64,000 nt of DNA from Paracoccaceae bacterium (GTDB lineage Bacteria; Pseudomonadota; Alphaproteobacteria; Rhodobacterales; Rhodobacteraceae), in the NCBI GenBank assembly GCA_020446815.1, contig JAGRDY010000026.1:1-64000 (forward strand), in the 5' to 3' direction. Every line of letters begins with the position of its first letter. The stretch's first letter is position 1. A program made the translations under genes and the position numbers. This document shows positions 58,104 to 64,000 of this stretch, in pieces. Under the pieces are notes generated by a model that was not told where the DNA came from, did not search any database, and saw only the letters and a list, made by a program, of their open reading frames with translations.

Positions 58104-58901
58104 ATGCAAAAACGCCATGTTCTGCCGATTGTCTATATCCTGTTCCTGATGCTGCCGATCTACTGGCTCCTGGCCATGAGCTTCAAGACCACCAATGAAA
58201 TCCTGGCGGGGTTTTCGCTGTTCCCGCAAACCTTCACCTTGCAGAACTATCGGGTCATCTTCACCGATCCGACCTGGTACTGGGGCTATATCAACTCGAT
58301 CATCTATGTTTCGCTGAACACCGTCATCTCGGTCTTTGTGGCGCTACCGGCGGCCTATGCCTTTTCGCGCTACCGGTTCCTGGGCGACAAGCAGCTTTTC
58401 TTCTGGCTGCTGACCAACCGGATGGCCCCGGCCGCGGTTTTCGCCCTGCCGTTCTTTCAGCTTTATTCGTCCGTCGGCCTGTTTGACACCTACCTGGCCG
58501 TGGCGCTGGCGCATTGTCTGTTCAACATCCCGCTGGCCGTCTGGATCCTGGAAGGATTCATGAGCGGCGTGCCCAAGGAACTGGACGAAACCGCCTATGT
58601 GGACGGCTACCCCTTCTGGCGCTTCTTCACCACGATCTTCCTTCCGACGATCAAGGCGGGGGTCGGTGTGGCGGCCTTTTTCTGCTTCATGTTCTCATGG
58701 GTGGAACTGCTGCTGGCCAAGACACTGACGGCGGTGGCGGCCAAGCCGATTGCCGCGACGATGACCAAGACCGCCTCCAGTGCCGGGTATGAACTGGGCC
58801 TGCTGGCGGCGGCGGGAACGCTGACGATCATTCCCGGCGCCATCGTGATCTATTTCGTGCGCAACTACATCGCCAAGGGTTTCGCGATGGGGAGAGTGTG
58901 A
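58104..58901 (+). CDS. glpQ: Glycerol ABC transporter permease GlpQ
   Basis: The 265-residue MalG-type permease has six spans and the coupling loop (ELDETAYVDGYPFWRFFTTIFLPTIKAGV). The C-terminus ends YIAKGFAMGRV, typical of this group. It is not the glycerophosphodiesterase that shares the symbol glpQ in enterobacteria. Its TGA overlaps the ATG of the next gene. Confidence 0.92.
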   Translation: MQKRHVLPIVYILFLMLPIYWLLAMSFKTTNEILAGFSLFPQTFTLQNYRVIFTDPTWYWGYINSIIYVSLNTVISVFVALPAAYAFSRYRFLGDKQLFFWLLTNRMAPAAVFALPFFQLYSSVGLFDTYLAVALAHCLFNIPLAVWILEGFMSGVPKELDETAYVDGYPFWRFFTTIFLPTIKAGVGVAAFFCFMFSWVELLLAKTLTAVAAKPIAATMTKTASSAGYELGLLAAAGTLTIIPGAIVIYFVRNYIAKGFAMGRV

Positions 58902-59179
58902 TGCTGAGCTGGATGGCCTGGACCTGGCCCACCGCGCTGGTCTTCATCGGGATATTTTCGGCAATGGCCATATTGACCGTTCTCGAGATCCGCCATCCCG
59001 GCGGCGACGAGCGGCGCGGCGTTCTCGGGCTGACGACCACGCGGGGGGATCGGTTGTTCATTTCGCTGCTGGGCACGTCCTACATCTTTCTCGCCTGGCT
59101 CGGCATCTTCGGGCTGCCGCTCTGGTGGCCGCTGGGCATCGCGATCTGTTGGGGCGTCTTCTGTTTCTGGAAGGTGTGA
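58901..59179 (+). CDS. glpU: DUF2160 small membrane protein (GlpU-like)
   Basis: The 92-residue protein has two to three hydrophobic spans (WPTALVFIGIFSAMAILTVLEI; LGTSYIFLAWLGIFGLPLWWPLGIAICWG) and the loop RHPGGDERRGVLGLTTTRGDRLF of DUF2160. It is conserved at the end of glycerol ABC operons. Its role is unknown; a small accessory subunit is likely. The ATG at 58901 overlaps the glpQ stop and has GGGGAG upstream. No glpK or glpD follows within the window. Confidence 0.85.
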   Translation: MLSWMAWTWPTALVFIGIFSAMAILTVLEIRHPGGDERRGVLGLTTTRGDRLFISLLGTSYIFLAWLGIFGLPLWWPLGIAICWGVFCFWKV

Positions 59180-59284
59180 AATGGCGGTCTTGCCCCCATG
59201 GGCGCCGCCCGTGCGCAACCCTGTGGCACTCGGGCCGAACCTGCAATAAGCTCGCCGCAGCGACACAAAAACAGAACAGGCACC

Positions 59285-59680
59285 ATGCGAAAGAAACGAA
59301 CACCCGAACTTCTTACCAGTGTCGAACTGGAACTCATGACCACCCTTTGGCGGTTGGGCAGGGGGACCGTACGCGATGTGGTCGATCACGAAAGCAATTC
59401 GGGCAAACGCGCTTATACGTCGGTCGCCACAGTAATGAAAATACTCGAACAGAAGGGTTTCGTCTCGGCTGAAAAACAGGACCGCTGGCTGATTTACCAA
59501 CCGGCTATTTCCAAAAGCGATTATCAGCTAAGATCGCTGAAGGACATATCGCGTACGCTTTTCGAAGATACGCCGTCGGCGCTGGTGGCGCGTTTGGTCG
59601 ATGACGAGGATCTGAGCCCGGAAATGATCGAGGAGATACGGGCGTTGCTGGATGCGAGGATTGGAAATGACAAAAGCTGA
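59285..59680 (+). CDS. BlaI/MecI family transcriptional repressor
   Basis: The 131-residue protein has the winged helix of BlaI/MecI (LTSVELELMTTLWRLGRGTVRDVVDHES ... YTSVATVMKILEQKGFVSAEKQDRWLIYQP) and a C-terminal dimer region. BlaI repressors are cleaved when a paired membrane peptidase is activated. The stop overlaps the start of the M56 gene by 14 bases, so the pair is a unit. No palindromic operator was identified in the 59180-59284 leader. Confidence 0.88.
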   Translation: MRKKRTPELLTSVELELMTTLWRLGRGTVRDVVDHESNSGKRAYTSVATVMKILEQKGFVSAEKQDRWLIYQPAISKSDYQLRSLKDISRTLFEDTPSALVARLVDDEDLSPEMIEEIRALLDARIGNDKS

Positions 59681-60806
59681 GTTTCTGGTAAACGCCTATA
59701 TCGACGCAAACATCCTGCTGGCCTTTGCCGCGCTGGTGATCGTGCTGGGGCGGGGGCTGATGGCCGGTATCGGCTTCGGGGCGGCGTTCCGCGCCCAGTT
59801 GACCGTTGTCGGCGGAATTCTTCTGACGCTGGTGCTGATTCCGGTGATTTCGTCTGGCTCCGACCTTCTTTCCCGCGTCGCCCTGCCCAGTGCCTCCGAC
59901 ATCATGGTCGCCCGTTTCCTGAACGGGGACATCGCCATGAGCGCCACGGATTTCGACAGTTTTCTCGGGTTGCGCACGCGCTTTGTCGAGGCCGTGGCCG
60001 CCCCGCGGGATGCCGCCACGATGGTGATGTTGTCGGTGGCGGCACTGGCATTCATGGCGGTCATCTGGCGGGTCGCGGCAAGCATCGCCCGTCTGCGTGC
60101 GACCTTGAATGCCGCCTATACGATCCGCAGACATGGCCGCGTTGCCATTCTGTCGTCCGACAGCATTACCGTTCCGTTTACCGCACGCGGCCCATGGACC
60201 TATTATGTGGTCATACCGACCGGCATGTTCGATGACAGCTTTGAAACCAAAATCGCCATCGGGCATGAACTGCAGCATATCCGCCAGCACGATGTGGAAT
60301 GGGAAATCGCGCTGGAGCTGCTGGCGCCGTTGTTTTTCTGGAATCCGGCCTATTGGCTGATCCGCCGGCAATTGCGCACGCTTCGTGAATACGCCTGCGA
60401 TCAGGAATTCCTGGCACGCTCGGGGCTGGATCGCCATGCCTATGGGAAATGCCTTATCGACGTTGCCCAACGCGCCATGGCGCGGCGGCATCTTGTGCCT
60501 TCCGGCGCGTTTTCGGTGCCTCTGATCGATGCTCCGGCAAGCCGCTGGACAGCGGGCTCATGCAAGCTTGGCCGGCGCATTCATGCATTGGTGCGGATGG
60601 CGTCGTGCCGGCCCTCGCGGGTCTGCATCGTTTGTCTGACCCTGCCGCTGAGCCTTTCACTGGTGGTCATGGCCCAGTCGATCAGCCGGCCCAATCTCTG
60701 GAGCCATGACCGCATCATGCTGACAACGGTGATCAATCTGGAAAGGATTCACAGTTTGAACGCCGCGCTCGGCTCGTTTTCCGTGCCACAAACCCCCGAC
60801 AACTGA
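59667..60806 (+). CDS. M56 family (BlaR1/MecR1-like) antirepressor peptidase without sensor domain
   Basis: The 379-residue protein has membrane spans near 11-30, 45-62, 117-138 and 319-338, and a cytosolic zinc peptidase: GHELQHIRQHD (H200, E201, H204) and REYACDQEF (E241). True BlaR1 carries a penicillin-binding sensor domain of about 250 residues after the last span; here only some 40 residues remain. The signal sensed is therefore unknown. No beta-lactamase or mecA gene is nearby. The ATG at 59667 has GAGG seven bases upstream. Confidence 0.85.
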   Translation: MTKAEFLVNAYIDANILLAFAALVIVLGRGLMAGIGFGAAFRAQLTVVGGILLTLVLIPVISSGSDLLSRVALPSASDIMVARFLNGDIAMSATDFDSFLGLRTRFVEAVAAPRDAATMVMLSVAALAFMAVIWRVAASIARLRATLNAAYTIRRHGRVAILSSDSITVPFTARGPWTYYVVIPTGMFDDSFETKIAIGHELQHIRQHDVEWEIALELLAPLFFWNPAYWLIRRQLRTLREYACDQEFLARSGLDRHAYGKCLIDVAQRAMARRHLVPSGAFSVPLIDAPASRWTAGSCKLGRRIHALVRMASCRPSRVCIVCLTLPLSLSLVVMAQSISRPNLWSHDRIMLTTVINLERIHSLNAALGSFSVPQTPDN

Positions 60807-60886
60807 AACCGCCCTGTTGCGGGCGCCGCAATCCGGCCCCTGCCCCCCGCTCTGCGGCTCCGGCTGGTTGAACGCTCCGTGGTGGC

Positions 60887-61276
60887 TCAACCTTGCGGCC
60901 GGCCAGCCAGACCCGTGGCATTCTCGGCAAGGTAATGGCGCACCGCCGTCTGCACATGGCGAAAGCGATCGCCGCCAAGTTTCTTTCCGCCGAACCAGCG
61001 CGTGACGACGATGATGTGATTGACCAGGTTTTCGCGTTCGAGCATCCGCAGGATGACCACGCCCGCGCCCGACTCTCCGTCATCCGATTTGACCGGAGAA
61101 ATCGCGCCATCGACGGCAAACAGCACACCCCAGCTGTTATGGGTGGCCCTGGCGAATTTCTTGTGGCGCTTGAGCTCGCGCAGGAAGGCTTCGGCTTCCT
61201 CGCGTGTTGCCGCCGGCCCGCCCGCGACGGCATATTTCGACCCGCGGTCGGAAATCACGTTCTCGATGATCTTCAT
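60887..61276 (-). CDS. YigZ/IMPACT N-domain family protein
   Basis: The 129-residue protein matches the UPF0029/IMPACT N-terminal fold: KYAVAGGPAATREEAEAFLRELKRHKKFARATHNSWGV, then DDGESGAGVVILRMLERENLVNHIIVVTRWFGGKKLGGDRFRHV. It lacks the second (EF-G-like) domain of YigZ, so it is the short form. Function is unclear; IMPACT in eukaryotes interferes with Gcn1. It is convergent with the M56 gene. Confidence 0.85.
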   Translation of the reverse strand: MKIIENVISDRGSKYAVAGGPAATREEAEAFLRELKRHKKFARATHNSWGVLFAVDGAISPVKSDDGESGAGVVILRMLERENLVNHIIVVTRWFGGKKLGGDRFRHVQTAVRHYLAENATGLAGRPQG

Positions 61277-61312
61277 GGCCCCTCCGAAATCCGGGATAGG
61301 CCAGAAAGCACG

Positions 61313-61609
61313 TCAGACCAAGCCCCGCAATCCTTCCAGAACCTGATGATTTGCACAGCCTTCGGGGATCTGGTGCGCCGCGAGCTGCGCACCATCGGAC
61401 AGGCGCGCCGGGCCGTTCTTGCGGCAGACCCGGCAATTGGCGAGAAGCGTCAGGATATCATCGAGAGTCAAGACACCTTGCTGAACCGCCTGCCCGACTG
61501 CCACCCCATGACGGCGGGCTTCCTCTCCGGTCAGGAAATAGGGCGCGCCAGACGACCCTGCCTGCATCGGAAGGGCTGAGCGGCGGCCGGCAAACTTCAC
61601 GATTTTCAT
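61313..61609 (-). CDS. Small cysteine-containing protein, DUF6455-like
   Basis: The 98-residue protein has C59-x2-C62 (NCRVCRKNG) and C85-x2-H88 (EGCANHQVLEGL), a possible metal site. The helical middle (GVAVGQAVQQGVLTLDDILTLLA) resembles DUF6455, small Cys-rich proteins common in Rhodobacterales, but I cannot align it and am not certain. GAGGATCC precedes the ATG at 61609. The frame extends four codons further upstream without better support. It lies 36 bases upstream of the YigZ-like gene on the same strand. Confidence 0.6.
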   Translation of the reverse strand: MKIVKFAGRRSALPMQAGSSGAPYFLTGEEARRHGVAVGQAVQQGVLTLDDILTLLANCRVCRKNGPARLSDGAQLAAHQIPEGCANHQVLEGLRGLV

Positions 61610-61803
61610 GGATCCTCGCATTCAGGTCATGTTCGTGAAGGGTGAACCCGGAATCCCTGCCGGACCTTGATCTGGATCAAGTTTGCGCCGCGCGCCACCG
61701 GGCCGGCGCAACGCCTTCCGGCAGCCGCCTGCGCACAGGCAGGTCGCAATCCAGGCTCTGGCTTCCGATGGCGCAGCGACACCCGCGCCAGGGGCCACAT
61801 GCC

Positions 61804-62043
61804 TCATCCGTCCTTCGCGGACATCCGGTACACGCCTTCGGGCAAATTGAGCGCCGCGGCCAGTTCGCGCACCTGCGCCATAGACATGATGATCTTGACC
61901 ACCTCGTCACGGCGCGGGTCGAATTGTTCGATCGTCACGCATTCCTCGAAACTCTGAATGGTCACATCCTCCTCCAGATGTGGCGATCCCTCATCGACCA
62001 GTGTGATGACGGTGGTATCGAAATCGTGCTCTATGCTGAACAT
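61804..62043 (-). CDS. Small hypothetical protein, 79 residues
   Basis: I do not recognise the family. The protein (MFSIEHDFDTTVITLVDEGSPHLEEDVTIQSFEECVTIEQFD...) is acidic and appears to be a compact alpha-beta fold, ending with MAQVRELAAALNLPEGVYRMS. No signal peptide or metal motif. It is divergent from the aminotransferase gene and separated by 126 bases. The 61610-61803 spacer downstream shows no gene. Confidence 0.55.
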   Translation of the reverse strand: MFSIEHDFDTTVITLVDEGSPHLEEDVTIQSFEECVTIEQFDPRRDEVVKIIMSMAQVRELAAALNLPEGVYRMSAKDG

Positions 62044-62169
62044 GAACCCAGCCTAGCGCCTGGCCGTTCAAGGCTCAATCGGCAATGCGGGGCGTGGGGG
62101 TGGAAAGAGCCGGAAAACTGTTCTACCACGACAACAACCGCCACAAACGCACGACCGAGGAGCGCCGAA

Positions 62170-63540
62170 ATGCTGACCAATGACCAGCTTGGAAAATGGG
62201 ATCGCGACAACTTCTTTCACCCATCGACCCATCTGGCGCAATTCGCCCGGGGCGAGGTTTCCAGCCGCATCGTTACCGGTGGTGAGGGCGTCTATATCGA
62301 GGATCGCGACGGCACCCGCCTGCTTGATGCCTTTGCCGGACTTTATTGCGTCAATGTCGGTTATGGGCGCACCGCGATTGCCAAAGCGATCAGCGAACAG
62401 GCGCATCAGCTGGCCTATTACCACGCCTATGTCGGGCACGGCACCGAAGTTTCCGTCACGCTGGCGAAAATGGTGATGGACCGGGCGCCCGGGCATATGT
62501 CCAAGGTCTATTTCGGGCTGTCCGGGTCGGATGCCAATGAAACCAATGTCAAGCTGATCTGGTATTACAACAACATTCTCGGGCGCCCCGAAAAGAAAAA
62601 GATCATCTCACGCTGGCGCGGATATCACGGATCGGGGCTGATGACCGGATCGCTGACCGGGTTGGAGCTGTTTCACAAGAAGTTCGATCTGCCACTGGCG
62701 CAGGTGATCCATACCGAGGCGCCCTACTATTTCCGCCGCAAGGACGCGGCGATGAGCGAAGAAGAGTTTTCCGCCGATTGCGCCGCCCGGCTGGAGGCGA
62801 TGATCCTTGCCGAAGGCCCCGACAGCATCGCCGCCTTTATCGGTGAGCCGGTTCTGGGCACCGGCGGCATCGTGCCGCCGCCGGCCGGCTATTGGGCGGC
62901 AATCCAGGCGGTACTGAAGAAATACGATATCCTGCTGGTCGCCGATGAGGTCGTCACCGGGTTTGGCCGGCTGGGTTCCATGTTCGGCTCGGACCATTAC
63001 GGGATCGTGCCAGATTTCATCACCATCGCCAAGGGATTGACCTCGGCTTACGCGCCGCTGTCCGGGTCCATCGTATCGGAAAGGGTCTGGAAGGTACTGG
63101 AACAGGGGACGGATGAAAACGGCCCGATCGGCCACGGCTGGACCTATTCCGCCCATCCCATCGGGGCCGCGGCAGGGGTCGCCAACCTCAAGCTGATCGA
63201 CGAAATGGGGCTGGTCGAGAATGCGCGCGATGTCGGCGCCTATCTCAATGACGCGATGCACGCGGCTCTGGGCGATCACCCGCATGTCGGCGAGATCAGG
63301 GGCGAAGGGATGCTTTGCGCGGTCGAATTCGTCGAAGACCGTGCCAGGCGCCAGCCCTTTGACGGCGCGCGCAAGGTCGGCCCGTCGGTGGCCGCGGCGC
63401 TTTTGAAACGCGGCACCATCGCCCGCGCGATGCCGCAAGGCGACATCCTGGGCTTTGCCCCGCCGCTCTGCCTGACGCGAGACGAGGCCGACATGGTTGC
63501 CGCCACAACCGCCGAGGCCGTGGCCGAAGTTCTGGGCTGA
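62170..63540 (+). CDS. Class III (omega) aminotransferase
   Basis: The 456-residue PLP enzyme has LLDAFAGLYCVNVGYGR, SGSDANETNVKL, GYHGSGLMTGSLTG, the ADEVVTGFGRLG motif and the PLP lysine in TIAKGLTSAYAPLSG. These are typical of omega-amino acid:pyruvate aminotransferases (for example putrescine, beta-alanine or taurine types). The exact substrate cannot be told. GAGGAG is eight bases before the ATG; the frame is open far upstream. Its stop codon falls within a 13-bp tandem repeat. Confidence 0.9.
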   Translation: MLTNDQLGKWDRDNFFHPSTHLAQFARGEVSSRIVTGGEGVYIEDRDGTRLLDAFAGLYCVNVGYGRTAIAKAISEQAHQLAYYHAYVGHGTEVSVTLAKMVMDRAPGHMSKVYFGLSGSDANETNVKLIWYYNNILGRPEKKKIISRWRGYHGSGLMTGSLTGLELFHKKFDLPLAQVIHTEAPYYFRRKDAAMSEEEFSADCAARLEAMILAEGPDSIAAFIGEPVLGTGGIVPPPAGYWAAIQAVLKKYDILLVADEVVTGFGRLGSMFGSDHYGIVPDFITIAKGLTSAYAPLSGSIVSERVWKVLEQGTDENGPIGHGWTYSAHPIGAAAGVANLKLIDEMGLVENARDVGAYLNDAMHAALGDHPHVGEIRGEGMLCAVEFVEDRARRQPFDGARKVGPSVAAALLKRGTIARAMPQGDILGFAPPLCLTRDEADMVAATTAEAVAEVLG

Positions 63541-63566
63541 GGTTCTGGGCTGAGGTTCCGGGCCGG
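63528..63566. repeat. 13-bp tandem repeat over the aminotransferase stop codon
   Basis: Three units: AGTTCTGGGCTGA (last codons and stop of the gene), GGTTCTGGGCTGA, and GGTTCCGGGCCGG. Further CGGGCCGAATTT-type repeats continue to about 63600. Confidence 0.75.
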
Positions 63567-63643
63567 GCTTGCGGGCCGAATTTTCGGGCCGAATTTCCGG
63601 GCCGGGCTTCCGCGCCGGCGCGCAATTCCGGCGCGGCTGGCGC

Positions 63644-64000
63644 TCAGCGGTAGGTGCGTTTTGCCATCGGGGTCGTGCGGATCGCGGTCTTGAGCGCTTC
63701 AATGAAACTGGTTTCCGCCCGGTTGAAAGCCTTTCGCGGGCTCGTCACAAGGAAGATATCGACCGCGGGCGGTTTCTTGTAAGGCGGCAATCGCCACAAG
63801 AGTCCGTCCTTCACATCGCGCGCGGCGACATGCACCGGCAGCGGCCCGATGCCAAGTCCGCACAGGATCATCCGGCGCAGTTCTTCAAGCTGCGAGGACT
63901 GGCCGACGATGCGCTGGGCCATTTCGTTTTGCTGGCGCAAAAGGGCGACGGGCCGCAAGGCATCGTTCAGATCATCGGTGTCGAATGACACCGCATCCAG
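63644..64000 (-). CDS. LysR family regulator, C-terminal part (cut by window edge)
   Basis: The last 118 codons of a longer gene; the N-terminal DNA-binding domain is outside the window. The fragment begins LDAVSFDTDDLNDALRP and shows the effector-domain pattern of LysR proteins: RRMILCGLGIGPLPVHVAARDVKDGLLWRLPPYKKPPAVDIFLVTSPRK and a short final helix. It is convergent with the aminotransferase. Its target cannot be inferred from this side. Confidence 0.8.
   Translation of the reverse strand: MDAVSFDTDDLNDALRPVALLRQQNEMAQRIVGQSSQLEELRRMILCGLGIGPLPVHVAARDVKDGLLWRLPPYKKPPAVDIFLVTSPRKAFNRAETSFIEALKTAIRTTPMAKRTYR

Noticed and set aside
58104-58901. glpQ as glycerophosphodiester phosphodiesterase.
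   Set aside because: The protein is a six-span ABC permease with an EAA loop; the symbol follows the rhizobial transporter naming.

Overview
The window is a gene-dense, high-GC chromosomal stretch from an alphaproteobacterium, most likely a member of the Rhodobacteraceae (Rhodobacterales). The evidence is a CtrA response regulator beside the CtrA-inhibitor family protein SciP, an LpxI-type lipid A pathway (lpxI-lpxB), Usg, DUF2842 and DUF2065 small proteins, an hflK-hflC-DUF2065-degP block, and a rhizobial/rhodobacterial-type glycerol ABC transporter. Both window ends cut genes: an OsmC-family gene on the left and a LysR regulator on the right. No insertion sequence, prophage, CRISPR array or rRNA is visible.

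Layout. About 0-18 kb is mostly housekeeping: usg, gyrA, a 72-codon unknown gene, trmFO-gluQRS (tRNA modification), hisI, an IscU-like scaffold protein, a previously easy-to-miss 40-codon membrane peptide with a LexA-type box, ligA-recG, ctrA and sciP, mnmA, and the lipid A cluster fabZ-lpxA-lpxI-lpxB beside a tRNA-Thr. About 18-33 kb is an accessory metabolic island centred on oxalate. Leftward from a GntR regulator run oxalyl-CoA decarboxylase, formyl-CoA transferase, a formyltetrahydrofolate-hydrolase-like protein, a universal stress protein, a tripartite tricarboxylate (TctCBA) transporter and a Zeta-toxin-like P-loop kinase. Rightward run an isochorismatase-fold hydrolase, sucC-sucD and a ketopantoate-reductase-like protein. 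Two near-identical palindromes between the two arms are the probable GntR operators.

About 33-52 kb returns to housekeeping: tRNA-Val, an HU-like protein, two EamA exporters, rpiA-gor-hflK-hflC-DUF2065-degP, a GST, L-serine dehydratase, thiamine diphosphokinase, a 628-residue acidic protein of unknown function, DUF2842, purA, a VOC protein, secG and pyrG. About 52-59 kb is a glycerol uptake system: a DeoR-family GlpR facing glpV-glpS-glpT-glpP-glpQ-glpU. The last 5 kb hold a BlaI-type repressor with an M56 antirepressor-like peptidase, a YigZ-type protein, two small unknown genes and a class III aminotransferase.

Points that stand out: the SOS-type box in front of the 40-residue membrane peptide; the self-contained oxalate divergon with its unusual formyl-group enzyme and kinase; two glycerol-transporter ATPases whose defects are complementary, leaving one intact and one degenerate ATP site; CtrA-like boxes on both sides of sciP; and short, locus-specific tandem repeats at many gene junctions. 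Everything is read from sequence by eye. No alignment, search or folding program was run.
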